Positions 35,120-44,295 of a stretch of DNA of 64,000 bases are shown here, one piece after another. This stretch comes from Acaricomes phytoseiuli DSM 14247 (lineage in GTDB: Bacteria > Actinomycetota > Actinomycetes > Actinomycetales > Micrococcaceae). The notes beneath the pieces were generated by a model. It ran no database searches. It was not told where the DNA came from and saw nothing but the letters and a program-made list of their open reading frames with translations. The DNA is taken from NCBI RefSeq assembly GCF_000376245.1, contig NZ_AQXM01000062.1, positions 1-64,000 on the forward strand, in the 5' to 3' direction. How positions within the stretch are numbered: position 1 is the first letter of the stretch; each line of letters starts with the position of its first letter. Made by a program: the position numbers and the translations under genes.

Positions 35120-36406
35120 ATGGCGCTGATCGTCCAAAAATACGGCGGTTCCTCGGTAGCCGACGCGGCTGGCATCAAGCGGGTCGCAGAGCGAGTGGTC
35201 GCCACCCGCAAGGCGGGGAACGACGTGGTCGTCGTAGTCTCCGCCATGGGGGATACCACCGATGAGCTGCTGGATCTCGCCGCCGCGGTGACGGAACAGC
35301 CCCCGGCACGCGAGCTCGATATGCTGATGACCGCCGGGGAGCGCATCTCCATGGCGCTGCTGGCCATGGCTATCAACGCCACCGGAGTCGTCGCCCAATC
35401 TTTCACCGGTAGCCAGGCCGGGATGATCACCGACGGCATCCACGGCAGAGCCCGGATCATTGATGTCGACCCGCACCGGGTCCGCACCTCCCTGGATAAA
35501 GGGCATGTCGCCATCGTCGCCGGATTCCAAGGCATGAGCCGCAATGATCAGGAGATCACGACGATGGGCCGCGGCGGCTCGGATACCACCGCGGTAGCTC
35601 TCGCCGCCGCGCTGGACGCCGATGTCTGCGAGATCTACACGGATGTCGACGGAGTTTACACCGCTGACCCCAGGGTGGTGCCGAGCGCCAAGAAGATCTC
35701 CAGCATCTCGAGCGAGGAAATGCTGGAACTCGCCGCCTCGGGAGCGAAGATCCTGCACCTGCGCAGCGTGGAATACGCCCGCCGCTTCGGGCTGCCGCTC
35801 CACGTACGCTCTTCTTTCAGCGACCACGAAGGAACCTGGGTGATCCCGCAGCCCGGCGATAAAACCACCCTCAGCGAAGGAGCCGCTTTGGAACAGCCCA
35901 TCATCTCCGGCGTAGCCCACGACCGTTCCGAAGGCAAAGTTACCGTGATTGGAGTACCCGATATCCCGGGCAAAGCAGCGGAGATCTTCGGAATCATCGC
36001 CGCCGCCCACTCGAATATCGACATGATCGTGCAGAACATCTCCACCCAGGGCACCGGGAAAACCGATATCTCCTTCACCCTGCCTGTGGTCGAAGGTGCC
36101 GACGCCCGCCAGGCGCTCAAGAACGCACAGCAGCAAGTAGGCTTCGAGGACATCCTCTACGACGAGAACATCGGCAAGCTCTCCTTGATCGGTGCCGGAA
36201 TGCGTTCGCACCCGGGGGTCTCCTACATCTTCTTCAAAGCGCTTTCCGAAGCCGGGGTGAATATCGACCTGATCTCCACTTCGGAGATCCGCATCTCCGT
36301 GGTGACCCGCGCCGACCTCCTGGATACCGCCGTCCGTGCGGTGCACCGGGCCTTCGATCTGGACGGCACCGAGGAGGCGACGGTTTACGGCGGTACCGGC
36401 CGCTGA
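35120..36406 (+). CDS. lysC: aspartate kinase (alpha subunit)
   Basis: 428 residues. It phosphorylates aspartate, the first step to lysine, threonine, methionine and diaminopimelate. The kinase domain begins [20 protein letters not shown] and contains [20 protein letters not shown]. Two ACT domains lie C-terminally (about 265-425, with [20 protein letters not shown] and [15 protein letters not shown]), where lysine and threonine inhibit. The usual neighbour asd is not next to it; a convergent acetyltransferase gene follows after 12 nt. It encodes an internal beta subunit, listed separately. Confidence 0.96.
   Translation: MALIVQKYGGSSVADAAGIKRVAERVVATRKAGNDVVVVVSAMGDTTDELLDLAAAVTEQPPARELDMLMTAGERISMALLAMAINATGVVAQSFTGSQAGMITDGIHGRARIIDVDPHRVRTSLDKGHVAIVAGFQGMSRNDQEITTMGRGGSDTTAVALAAALDADVCEIYTDVDGVYTADPRVVPSAKKISSISSEEMLELAASGAKILHLRSVEYARRFGLPLHVRSSFSDHEGTWVIPQPGDKTTLSEGAALEQPIISGVAHDRSEGKVTVIGVPDIPGKAAEIFGIIAAAHSNIDMIVQNISTQGTGKTDISFTLPVVEGADARQALKNAQQQVGFEDILYDENIGKLSLIGAGMRSHPGVSYIFFKALSEAGVNIDLISTSEIRISVVTRADLLDTAVRAVHRAFDLDGTEEATVYGGTGR
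35888..36406 (+). CDS. lysC: aspartate kinase beta subunit from internal start
   Basis: Within lysC, AAGGAG at 35877-35882 is followed five bases later by an in-frame TTG at 35888. Translation there gives 172 residues starting (M)[20 protein letters not shown], the two ACT domains. In Corynebacterium the same gene makes an overlapping beta subunit at this place with an almost identical N-terminus and the same length, forming an alpha2-beta2 enzyme. The ribosome site is seen; use of it here is inferred. Confidence 0.7.
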   Translation: MEQPIISGVAHDRSEGKVTVIGVPDIPGKAAEIFGIIAAAHSNIDMIVQNISTQGTGKTDISFTLPVVEGADARQALKNAQQQVGFEDILYDENIGKLSLIGAGMRSHPGVSYIFFKALSEAGVNIDLISTSEIRISVVTRADLLDTAVRAVHRAFDLDGTEEATVYGGTGR

Positions 36407-36418
36407 AACCGACGGCCT

Positions 36419-37018
36419 TCAGAATCCCGCATCTGTCACTGATTCTCCTGCCACCCCTTCAGGTGACAGCAGCTGGAACGGTACGTGGTCCTGCCAGTGC
36501 CCGGAGATCTCAAGGTACTTCTGCGCTACCCCGATACGCTTGAAACCGTTACGGATCACTACCGCTTGGGAGGCCGCATTGTGCACCAGTGTTGCGGCTT
36601 GCAGGCGGTGCAAACCCAAGCCTCCGGAGGCTGGATCGCCGAAGGTCACTTTGCTCGCGGCACTCACCGCGGCACTGGTCAATCCACGGCCTTGATATTC
36701 CTGGTCGACCCAGTAGCTCAAATTCGCACTACGGAAAGCACCCCGGACAATATCGCTGATAATCAATAAGCCGACGACCCGCCTTCCCTGCGCGAAAACA
36801 AAAGACGCCGACCTCCCGGCAGCGTAATTCTGGAGGAATCCGGAAATTCTTTTCGACTGACTCTCAACCGTGTAGAAGCCTTCAGGGCGGACCGGGTACC
36901 ACGGCCTGAGGTGCTCCCGGTTACGTATATAAGCATCCGTTACGTACTGTGCGTCGGCTTCAGCGATGAGCCGCAGCACCACTCCATCAGAAATGGAAAG
37001 AGTCATTGGATTGATCAC
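36419..37018 (-). CDS. GNAT acetyltransferase, RimJ/RimL type
   Basis: 199 residues of the RimJ/RimL N-acetyltransferase kind. LRPWYPVRPEGFYTVE, LSYWVDQEYQGRGLTSAAVS (acetyl-CoA loop) and LHRLQAATLVHNAASQAVVI followed by GFKRIGVAQKYLEISGHWQD are the family blocks. Such enzymes acetylate the N-terminal amine of ribosomal or other proteins; the target here is not known. It converges on lysC and is divergent from the antiporter gene. Confidence 0.9.
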   Translation of the reverse strand: MINPMTLSISDGVVLRLIAEADAQYVTDAYIRNREHLRPWYPVRPEGFYTVESQSKRISGFLQNYAAGRSASFVFAQGRRVVGLLIISDIVRGAFRSANLSYWVDQEYQGRGLTSAAVSAASKVTFGDPASGGLGLHRLQAATLVHNAASQAVVIRNGFKRIGVAQKYLEISGHWQDHVPFQLLSPEGVAGESVTDAGF

Positions 37019-37153
37019 CGGCTCAGCCTACTCAATGCTGATCTGTGAATTATGTGACGCCCTGATTTACCAGCTGTGACCGGCTCTTGCGTCGATCTGG
37101 ACAGAAAGTCGATTGCACTAAGCTGATTTCACAACTGCCCTCGGATAGAAAGC

Positions 37154-38842
37154 ATGCCGATGAACCTCGAGGAACTGCTCATCATCCTCGTCGCCGCCGT
37201 TGCGGTGACGACTTTCGCGCGTAAGGTCGGTTGGCCCGCCCCGCTACTGGTGACCGCCGTGGCCATGGCGGCCTCGTTCTTATTCGTCGATAACGTCGAG
37301 ATCGACTCAGGGCTCATCTTGACCATCGTACTGCCGCCGCTGCTCTATTCGGCGGCGCTCGATATTTCCTTCCAGGACTTCCGGACCTCGCTCCGGCAAA
37401 TCCGCCGGCTCGGCATCGGCTTGGTGGTCATCACCGCCCTGATTGTCGGCGGCGTCGCGAATCTGCTGGTCGGGGATATCACCCTTGCCGCCGCGCTGCT
37501 GCTCGGCGCGATCGTCGCTCCCCCGGATGCTGTCTCAGCAGCCGCGATCGGCAAGAATCTTGGCTTGCCGCGCCGGGTGATGACGGTGCTCTCTGGCGAG
37601 AGCCTCATCAACGATGCAGCGGCGCTGACCCTGTTCGCCCTCTTTCTGGGGGCCGCTACCGCCCACACCGCGATCAGTTTCGGTGAGGGCGCCGGCTTGC
37701 TGCTGCTGAATATCGTCGTGGGCGTGGGTGTGGGTCTGCTGATCGCCGTGATCGTGCAGTTGGTCCGGATGCGGATCAAAGATCCGCTCATCGAGACCGT
37801 TATCGGGCTGCTGGTGCCTTTCGGCGCGTATCTGCTCGCGGAGCAGCTGCAGGGCTCCGGGGTGCTCGCGGTGGTCGCCGCCGGGCTCTACCTGGGCTAT
37901 AACGCGCCCCGGAGCAGTTACGCGATGCGGCTGCAGGAGCAGCCGATCTGGGCTTCTCTGGACGTGCTCCTGGAAGCTTTCGTCTTCGCACTCATCGGGC
38001 TGCAGTTCAAGCAGGTGCTCTTCGATACCATCGATAGCCCGCGGGGCCTCGGCACGAGCCTGGGCATCGCCGGGATCCTGCTCGCGGTCACCATCCTGAT
38101 CCGCCCCGCCTATGTCTTCTTCACCTATTACCTGCAGCAGCTCCCCTGGTTGAAGCAGCTCCGGCAGCGCCGCGGCCGCCCTGAGCCGGAGATGAGCTGG
38201 CGCGATTTGACCATCATCTCCTGGACCGGGATGCGCGGAGTGGTAACGCTCGCCGCCGCCGCATCGGTGGTGGCCAACTCTCAGCTAGAAGGCAAGGATC
38301 TGATCTTCCTGACCGCCTTCGTGGTCACCATCGGCACGCTTCTGCTGCAGAGCCTCACCCTGCCCTGGCTCATCCGGAAGCTCGAAGTCACTGACCCCGA
38401 TCAGGAAGAACGGGACCAGCAGGCCGAGCAGGCGCTCATCTCCCGTACGTTCACGGTGGCGATGGAGCAGATGCAGCCAGCTTGGCAGCAGCTCAGCGAG
38501 AAGCTCGGCCCGGAGAAGGCCGCGAGGATGATGGAGCGGGTCAAAGGCACGGCAGCGGCCAGGATGGCCGTGATCCGGGACGATGATGAGGCCGCGGCCG
38601 GAGACCGCGAAGCACCCCGCGGCCCGGGTAAACATGGCGGCGGGCCGGGCCTGCCATCTGCGGAGATGAGTAGGCACATGCTGGATATCCGGCGCAGGAT
38701 GAACGAGATCCGGCGCCAGGTTCTCATCGAAGAGCGGGACAAGGGCAATCTGGATGACGAAGTGATGCGGGCCGTGCTCCTGGAACTGGACACCGAGGAG
38801 TTCGCGCTGGATAAGAGCTGGCATTCCCGCAGGAGCTCCTGA
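37154..38842 (+). CDS. CPA1-family Na+/H+ antiporter
   Basis: 562 residues, about twelve membrane helices over residues 5-420 and a cytoplasmic helical tail of 140 residues. The ion-binding core is visible as LLLGAIVAPPDAVSAAAIGK and SGESLINDAAALTLFALFLG, as in NhaP/NHE proteins, with SWTGMRGVVTLAAAASV in the second half. It should exchange protons for Na+ or K+ for pH and salt balance. The tail has charged helices (MSRHMLDIRRRMNEIRRQVL) that may be regulatory. ATG at 37154 or 37160. Confidence 0.92.
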   Translation: MPMNLEELLIILVAAVAVTTFARKVGWPAPLLVTAVAMAASFLFVDNVEIDSGLILTIVLPPLLYSAALDISFQDFRTSLRQIRRLGIGLVVITALIVGGVANLLVGDITLAAALLLGAIVAPPDAVSAAAIGKNLGLPRRVMTVLSGESLINDAAALTLFALFLGAATAHTAISFGEGAGLLLLNIVVGVGVGLLIAVIVQLVRMRIKDPLIETVIGLLVPFGAYLLAEQLQGSGVLAVVAAGLYLGYNAPRSSYAMRLQEQPIWASLDVLLEAFVFALIGLQFKQVLFDTIDSPRGLGTSLGIAGILLAVTILIRPAYVFFTYYLQQLPWLKQLRQRRGRPEPEMSWRDLTIISWTGMRGVVTLAAAASVVANSQLEGKDLIFLTAFVVTIGTLLLQSLTLPWLIRKLEVTDPDQEERDQQAEQALISRTFTVAMEQMQPAWQQLSEKLGPEKAARMMERVKGTAAARMAVIRDDDEAAAGDREAPRGPGKHGGGPGLPSAEMSRHMLDIRRRMNEIRRQVLIEERDKGNLDDEVMRAVLLELDTEEFALDKSWHSRRSS

Positions 38843-38870
38843 ACCGGGGCCGCTGTGAACCAGGGCGCTC

Positions 38871-38904
38871 TGTTGACAAGAGATCTCTGCTGACAAGGGA
38901 TTTC
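38871..38904 (+). repeat. 17-bp tandem repeat before the 38920 gene
   Basis: TGTTGACAAGAGATCTC and TGCTGACAAGGGATTTC stand head to tail and differ at three places. They end 15 bases before the ATG at 38920. The first unit contains TTGACA, so the repeat may overlap a -35 region or be an operator. Confidence 0.5.
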
Positions 38905-38919
38905 TGCGAAAATAAGAGG

Positions 38920-39852
38920 ATGCGCACCGCCCTCGCCCCGCTGCAGGCCGCCGAATGGCTGCCATTGGCGCACGCGCATGAAACCCGTGTGGACCGTTAC
39001 GCGAAACCGTATCTGGAGCGTCGCTCCCGCGGTGAGAAGCACCCTGTGGAGGATTTCCTCTTCACCTACTACACGCTCAAGCCGGCGCAGCTGCGGCGCT
39101 GGCACCCAGGCAGCGGCGTAGTACTGCTCGGGGAAGCGGCCCGGGAACGGCAACAATGGCGGTTCTACCGGGGCCTCACAGACGCCGAGCGGGCGGTACT
39201 CCAGCTGGATGCAATGACACCGGCCGTCACCGTGGACACCGAGGACTTCCTGGCCGCCCGGCAGAGCGCGGTGGACTTCGCCACGATCATCCTGGCCGGT
39301 ACCGCATCCCGCCCGGCCCAGTTCGGCTGCTTCGGCCTGCACGAATGGGCTATGGCCTACCGCAGCGAAGACAACGGCATCCGGCACGAGTACTTGCCCT
39401 TGCGGCTCGGCGCCGCCGGCACCGATGAGGTCGTGGAATCCCACCGGATCCGCTGCACGCATTTCGACGCTTTCCGGTTCTACACCCCGCAGGCCGCACC
39501 GCTCAATGAACTGACCCCGAGCCGGGAGAATCAGCGGATTCTGGAACAGCCCGGCTGCCTGCACGCCAATATGGATCTGTACAAATGGGCCTATAAGCTG
39601 CTGCCGCTGCTGCCCAGCGAATTGCTCATGGATGCCTTCGAGCTCTCCTGGCGGATCCGCACCATGGATATGCAGGCCGCCCCTTACGATCTCGCCGACT
39701 GGGGCTATGCGCCCATCCGGATCGAGACCGCGGAAGGCAAAGCAGAATACGTCACCCGGCAACGCGATTTCGCCCAGGAAGCCGCTGCACTGCGGTCACG
39801 TTTGCTGAACGATCTGGAACCACGGGTTCACCCGGCGAACAGAAAACCCTAA
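38920..39852 (+). CDS. conserved actinobacterial protein, often named 3-methyladenine DNA glycosylase
   Basis: 310 residues. Blocks such as FLFTYYTLKPAQLRRWHPGS, PAQFGCFGLHEWAMAYRSE and LHANMDLYKWAYKLLPLLPS are strongly conserved in high-GC Gram-positives, where the family has been annotated as a 3-methyladenine DNA glycosylase. I see no HhH-GPD or AAG-type active site, so the enzyme name is doubtful. Soluble, no signal peptide. The ATG at 38920 has GAGG nearby (AATAAGAGG). It is followed within a few bases by the broken lipoprotein gene. Confidence 0.8.
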   Translation: MRTALAPLQAAEWLPLAHAHETRVDRYAKPYLERRSRGEKHPVEDFLFTYYTLKPAQLRRWHPGSGVVLLGEAARERQQWRFYRGLTDAERAVLQLDAMTPAVTVDTEDFLAARQSAVDFATIILAGTASRPAQFGCFGLHEWAMAYRSEDNGIRHEYLPLRLGAAGTDEVVESHRIRCTHFDAFRFYTPQAAPLNELTPSRENQRILEQPGCLHANMDLYKWAYKLLPLLPSELLMDAFELSWRIRTMDMQAAPYDLADWGYAPIRIETAEGKAEYVTRQRDFAQEAAALRSRLLNDLEPRVHPANRKP

Positions 39853-39864
39853 TCTGGGGTGATG

Positions 39865-40220
39865 ATGCGCCCCGGCTTGATGCGTTCCCTGATTCTCACG
39901 GCTTTCGTGCTGCTAGGGCTCGGTCTGAGCTCGTGCTCGAGCAGCGGCCCCGGGGAGGTGTCCGCTCCCCCATCCAGTCTGCCAGGATCCTCTACGGATA
40001 CCTCGATAACCCTCACGGTGCGCAGTGAACCCGGGGCCGAACCGATTGAAGCAGCACTCAGCTGCGCCGGTGAGCAGCCCACGGCGGGCCGGAGACCGCG
40101 CAGCTGACCGGTACCGTGGCCGGTGTTCCGGTGCAGAAAGATTTCCGGCGGGATAACGGCTGCAGCATCGCGGATTGGGAGCGTCTGAGCCCCCTCCTGA
40201 CCCCCCCTGATCTCCGGTAA
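39865..40220 (+). pseudogene. SSI-like lipoprotein with internal deletion and frame change
   Basis: The N-terminus is a lipoprotein signal (RSLILTAFVLLGLGLSSC, lipobox LSSC) followed by ITLTVRSEPGAEPIEAALSC. The frame ends at TGA near 40107. One frame back the sequence continues GGPETAQLTGTVAGVPVQKD, FRRDNGCSIADWERLSPLL and stops at 40218-40220. This is the C-terminal half of the subtilisin-inhibitor-like lipoproteins of Arthrobacter relatives (GGPQTA.VTG...F.R.NGCEI..W). About 35-40 residues, including the second and third Cys, are missing at the junction near 40075-40085. It is therefore a deletion that also changed frame, not just a single-base error. Confidence 0.7.
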
Positions 40221-40273
40221 ATAAGCTCCGCTGCGGCCGCGGGAGCTCCGCGAAAAACAGCCGGAAAACCGGT

Positions 40274-40383
40274 TAGACTAAAAGCGCAAGCACGCGGAGC
40301 GCTGGGGCCACCAGCGTGAGACGGCATTCCTGGAAGCTCCGCGTCCTTATTCCCTGCACATCTCTGGAATCAGGAGCTACCGG
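40274..40383 (+). promoter_or_regulatory. promoter and structured leader of purSQL
   Basis: TAGACT at 40274-40279 is a good -10. The leader of roughly 95 nt that follows can fold: ACGCGGAGC (40292-40300) pairs with GCTCCGCGT (40336-40344) around an inner CGCTGG/CCAGCG hairpin with the loop GGCCA. It does not match a purine riboswitch. It may be a protein-binding or attenuation structure. The 40221-40273 stretch has nothing recognisable. Confidence 0.4.
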
Positions 40384-40635
40384 ATGCCCCGGATCGTCAT
40401 CGACGTGATGCCCAAACCTGAAATCCTCGATCCGCAAGGCAAGGCCATTGCCGGCGCGCTGCCGCGGCTGGGCTTCACCGGCTTCAGCGGAGTACGTCAG
40501 GGCAAGCGCTTCGAGCTGACCATCGATTCCGAGGTGACCGAGGAGATCCTCGAACAGGCCAAGCAAGCCGCGCAGACGCTCCTGTCCAATCCGGTGATCG
40601 AGGACGTGGTCAATGTCGAGGTCATCGATGACTGA
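40384..40635 (+). CDS. purS: phosphoribosylformylglycinamidine synthase subunit PurS
   Basis: 83 residues, the family length. [20 protein letters not shown] and then [20 protein letters not shown] match PurS. It is the small subunit of the three-part FGAM synthase of purine synthesis and channels ammonia from PurQ to PurL. SD AGGAG precedes the ATG. It overlaps purQ by 8 nt. Confidence 0.97.
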   Translation: MPRIVIDVMPKPEILDPQGKAIAGALPRLGFTGFSGVRQGKRFELTIDSEVTEEILEQAKQAAQTLLSNPVIEDVVNVEVIDD

Positions 40636-41341
40636 GCCGGTTGCGGCACGGGTGGGCGTGATCACCTTCCCCGGAACGCTCGATGACCGCGACGCCGCCC
40701 GAGCGGTGCGGCTCGCCGGCGCCGAGCCGGTGCGGCTCTGGCACGCCGACGATGATCTGCAGGACGTGGACGCCGTGGTGATCCCCGGCGGCTTCTCCTA
40801 CGGCGATTATCTGCGCGCGGGCGCGATCTCCCGTTTCGCTCCGCTCATGAGCAAAGTCATCGACGCCGCGAATTCGGAGGCCAGGCTCCCGGTGCTCGGC
40901 ATCTGCAACGGCTTCCAGATCCTCACCGAATCCCATCTGCTGCCCGGCTCCATGATCAAGAACGATCACCTGAAGTTCCTCTGCCGAGATCAGCTGCTGC
41001 GCGTGGAGAACACGCAGACCGCCTGGACCCGGGACTTCCAGCCCGGCCAGGAGATCATCATCCCGCTCAAGAACCAGGACGGCCAGTACATCGCGGATCC
41101 GAAGACCTTCGACGCGCTCGAGGCCGAGGGCCGCGTAGTGTTCCGTTACCTGGGCGGCAACCCCAACGGCTCCCGCCGGGATATCGCCGGGATCAGCAAC
41201 GCCGCGGGGAACGTCGTGGGGCTCATGCCGCATCCGGAGCACGCGGTGGAGGCCGGCTTCGGCCCGGATCACACCGGCACCGACGGCCTCGGCTTCTTCA
41301 GCTCGGTCTTGACCACGATCCTCAGGGGAGCAGCAGCGTGA
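40628..41341 (+). CDS. purQ: phosphoribosylformylglycinamidine synthase subunit PurQ (glutaminase)
   Basis: 237 residues from the ATG at 40628, which overlaps the end of purS. It is a class I glutamine amidotransferase that supplies ammonia for FGAM synthesis. The nucleophile Cys is in [15 protein letters not shown], the catalytic His and Glu are in [11 protein letters not shown], and the glycine loop is [17 protein letters not shown]. An upstream ATG at 40613 is in frame but would lie deep in purS. Translation is coupled on both sides, since its stop overlaps the purL GTG. Confidence 0.96.
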   Translation: MTEPVAARVGVITFPGTLDDRDAARAVRLAGAEPVRLWHADDDLQDVDAVVIPGGFSYGDYLRAGAISRFAPLMSKVIDAANSEARLPVLGICNGFQILTESHLLPGSMIKNDHLKFLCRDQLLRVENTQTAWTRDFQPGQEIIIPLKNQDGQYIADPKTFDALEAEGRVVFRYLGGNPNGSRRDIAGISNAAGNVVGLMPHPEHAVEAGFGPDHTGTDGLGFFSSVLTTILRGAAA

Positions 41342-43620
41342 CCGCTTTCAATATCGACACGGTGACTCAGGCCGAGCAGACTCCGGGAACCGAACTGCCC
41401 TGGGCGGAGCTGGGGCTCAAGGCCGATGAGTTCGATCGGATCGTCGAGATCCTGGGCCGCCGCCCTACTGCCGCCGAGCTGGCGATGTATTCGGTCATGT
41501 GGTCCGAGCACTGTTCGTATAAGTCCTCCAAGGTGCACCTGCGGCAGTTCGGCGAGAAAGTCACCGAGCAGATGAAGGAGCACCTTCTGGTCGGCATCGG
41601 CGAGAACGCCGGGGTCGTGGATATCGGCGAGGGCTGGGCGGTGACGTTCAAAGTCGAATCGCATAACCACCCCTCCTTCGTCGAGCCCTACCAGGGTGCG
41701 GCGACCGGCATCGGCGGCATCGTCCGGGACATCATCTCGATGGGTGCCCGGCCGGTCGCGGTCATGGATCCACTGCGCTTCGGCGCCATCGACCATCCGG
41801 ATACCGCCCGGCTGGTGCACGGCATAGTCTCCGGCATCGGCGGCTACGGCAACTCCCTGGGCTTGCCGAATATCGGGGGGGAAACCGTCTTCGATGCGGT
41901 GTACCAGGGCAATCCGCTCGTGAACGCGCTGGCCGTGGGCGTGCTGCGGCATGAGGACATCCGGCTGGCGAATGCCTCCGGCGTGGGCAATAAAGTGGTG
42001 CTCTTCGGCGCGCGGACCGGCGGCGACGGCATCGGCGGCGCCTCGGTGCTGGCCTCCGAGTCCTTCGATGACAGCAAGCCCGCGAAGCGCCCCGCCGTGC
42101 AGGTGGGCGACTCCTTCGCGGAGAAGGTGCTCATCGAATGCTGCCTGGAGCTCTTCGCCTCCGGGCTCGTCGAGGGCATCCAGGATCTCGGTGCGGCCGG
42201 GATCTCCTGCGCGACCTCCGAGCTCGCCTCGAACGGCGAGGGCGGGATGCACGTGGAGCTGACCAAAGTGCTGCTGCGCGACCCGACGCTGACTCCCGGC
42301 GAGATCCTGATGAGCGAATCCCAGGAACGCATGATGGCCGTGGTCACCCCGGAGAACGTTGCCGCCTTCGAAGCCGTGATGGACGCCTGGGATGTCGAGT
42401 ACTCCTGGCTGGGTGAAGTCACCGGCAGCGGGCGGCTCATCATCGACTGGGATGGCGAGACCATCGTCGATGTCGATCCGCGCACCGTGGCGCACGACGG
42501 CCCGGTGTACGAGCGCCCGTATCACCGGCCGGGATGGCTGGATGCAACCCAGGCCGATCATTTCGCGGATTCGGCGCATGGCGCTGCGCCGGCGGATCTG
42601 AAGGCCGCGATGCTGGAGCTCATGGCTTCGCCGAACCTGGCCTCGACCGCCTGGATCACCGATCAGTACGACCGCTACGTGCAGGGCAATACCGCCCAGG
42701 CCATGCCCGATGACGCCGGCGTGATCCGGGTCAACGAGGAGACCGGGCTGGGCGTCGCCCTCGCGACCGATGCCAATGGCAGGTACTGCTATCTGGACCC
42801 GTATCAGGGTGCTCAGCTGGCTCTCGCCGAGGCCTACCGGAACGTGGCTACCGCCGGGGCGAAGCCGCTCGCGGTGACCGACTGCCTGAACTTCGGTTCC
42901 CCGGAGGATCCGGAGGTGATGTGGCAGTTCGCCGAGTCCGTGCGCGGCCTGGCCGATGCCTGCCAGCAGCTGGGTGTGCCGGTGACCGGCGGCAACGTCT
43001 CGCTGTACAACCAGACCGGCGGGGTGGCGATTCATCCGACCCCGGTGGTCGGTGTGCTGGGCGTCTTCGACGATGTGGCCCGGCGGACGCCTTCCGGCTG
43101 GCGTGAGGACGGCCAGGCGATCTACCTGCTGGGGACCACCCGTGCTGAGCTGGACGGCTCCGAATGGGCGAAGCTGCAAGGACATCTGGGCGGCAAGCCG
43201 CCCGTGGTGGACCTGGACCGGGAGCGGCAGCTGGCCGAGATCCTGGTGAACTGCTCGCGGGATGGCATGGTCGATGCCGCGCATGATCTTTCCGAGGGCG
43301 GCCTCGCGGCGGCGCTGGCTGAATCCTGCTTGCGCTTCGGCGTGGGTGCCCGGGTGGGTCTCGCCGAACTCTGCGACCGTGACGGGGTGACCGTGTTCGA
43401 GGCGCTGTTCTCCGAGTCCCCGGGCCGGGCACTCGTCGCCGTGCCGCGCTCCGAGGAAGTGCGGTTCAACGATATGTGCGAGGCACGCGGCTTCGAGCGG
43501 CTGCGGCTCGGCGTGGTCGATGCCGAATCCGATGCGCTGGAGATTCAGGGTGAGTTCACCTTGCCCCTGGCCGAGCTGCGCGAAACGCATGAGGGGACCT
43601 TGCCGAAGTACTTCGGGTGA
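41338..43620 (+). CDS. purL: phosphoribosylformylglycinamidine synthase subunit PurL
   Basis: 760 residues, the small PurL type that needs PurQ and PurS. It converts FGAR, ATP and ammonia to FGAM. The start is GTG overlapping the purQ stop (GTGA). Motifs: [40 protein letters not shown] with [18 protein letters not shown], and the second AIRS-like half with [35 protein letters not shown] and [14 protein letters not shown]. No break is seen along its length. Confidence 0.97.
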   Translation: MTAFNIDTVTQAEQTPGTELPWAELGLKADEFDRIVEILGRRPTAAELAMYSVMWSEHCSYKSSKVHLRQFGEKVTEQMKEHLLVGIGENAGVVDIGEGWAVTFKVESHNHPSFVEPYQGAATGIGGIVRDIISMGARPVAVMDPLRFGAIDHPDTARLVHGIVSGIGGYGNSLGLPNIGGETVFDAVYQGNPLVNALAVGVLRHEDIRLANASGVGNKVVLFGARTGGDGIGGASVLASESFDDSKPAKRPAVQVGDSFAEKVLIECCLELFASGLVEGIQDLGAAGISCATSELASNGEGGMHVELTKVLLRDPTLTPGEILMSESQERMMAVVTPENVAAFEAVMDAWDVEYSWLGEVTGSGRLIIDWDGETIVDVDPRTVAHDGPVYERPYHRPGWLDATQADHFADSAHGAAPADLKAAMLELMASPNLASTAWITDQYDRYVQGNTAQAMPDDAGVIRVNEETGLGVALATDANGRYCYLDPYQGAQLALAEAYRNVATAGAKPLAVTDCLNFGSPEDPEVMWQFAESVRGLADACQQLGVPVTGGNVSLYNQTGGVAIHPTPVVGVLGVFDDVARRTPSGWREDGQAIYLLGTTRAELDGSEWAKLQGHLGGKPPVVDLDRERQLAEILVNCSRDGMVDAAHDLSEGGLAAALAESCLRFGVGARVGLAELCDRDGVTVFEALFSESPGRALVAVPRSEEVRFNDMCEARGFERLRLGVVDAESDALEIQGEFTLPLAELRETHEGTLPKYFG

Positions 43621-43659
43621 AGTGCTACGGGTGCCGGACTTGGGATAGCACCCCCATGC

Positions 43660-44214
43660 TCACCCGCGCAGCTTGCGCCCCGCCCGCAGATAGCCTTCGG
43701 TGGCAATCCGCTGCATGAGCCGACTAGCGGGCGGGAAGGCCCGCAGGATCCCGAACGCCGGGGTACTGAAAGCCAAGATCCGCAAAGTGACCCGGTCTTC
43801 ATCGTCGATCTCCACGACGAAGGCTTCTTCGCCGTGCACCGGATGGCCCGGTAGTGTGCCGTAGCCGAAGCCGATGAGCTTTTCACTGCGCTCCGCCCAG
43901 ACCACCTGGCACGGGATATCGAGCCCCAGCAGCCCCGGGCCCAGGCCGACCCTGCCCCGGACGATGCGCCCGCGCTCCGCGGGGCCGTCCGCGTCAACGC
44001 GCATCCCGGAGCCGGACTGCAGCCGCCAGTTCATCACGCCTTCGCCCGCGCGCTCGAAGAGACCACGGCCCACCCCCAGGAACACCTCCCGGTCGGCAAG
44101 CCGGTAGCCATCCGGCACGCTCCCCCGCTGCGCCAGGATTTCTCTGCTCAGGAGTTCTCTGCTGAGCCCGGGCGAAGAGTACCTCAGCCGTGATGCGTGA
44201 GATTCACTACTCAT
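43660..44214 (-). CDS. DUF1990-family protein
   Basis: 184 residues from the ATG at 44214; a GTG eight codons up is also open. VPDGYRLADREVFLGVGRGL, then GLLGLDIPCQVVWAERSEKL, GFGYGTLPGHPVHGEEAFVV and RILAFSTPAFGILRAFPPAS are the family signature of DUF1990, an SRPBCC-like lipid- or ligand-binding fold of unknown role. Soluble and monocistronic. It shares a short intergenic region with the divergent mscS-type gene. Confidence 0.85.
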   Translation of the reverse strand: MSSESHASRLRYSSPGLSRELLSREILAQRGSVPDGYRLADREVFLGVGRGLFERAGEGVMNWRLQSGSGMRVDADGPAERGRIVRGRVGLGPGLLGLDIPCQVVWAERSEKLIGFGYGTLPGHPVHGEEAFVVEIDDEDRVTLRILAFSTPAFGILRAFPPASRLMQRIATEGYLRAGRKLRG

Positions 44215-44295
44215 GCCGCCAATATACCGCAGGAACACAGCACCCTCTCAGCGGCGGAGATGACACTCCCCACGCCAACATGCAACGGTAGGGAT

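Noticed and set aside
40220-40383. Purine riboswitch before purS
   Set aside because: The leader folds but lacks the conserved loop and junction bases of the purine or PRPP-sensing classes.
41269-43590. 773-codon minus-strand frame opposite purL
   Set aside because: Shadow frame: composition dominated by His, Gly and Arg, no motifs, and purL on the other strand is unambiguous.
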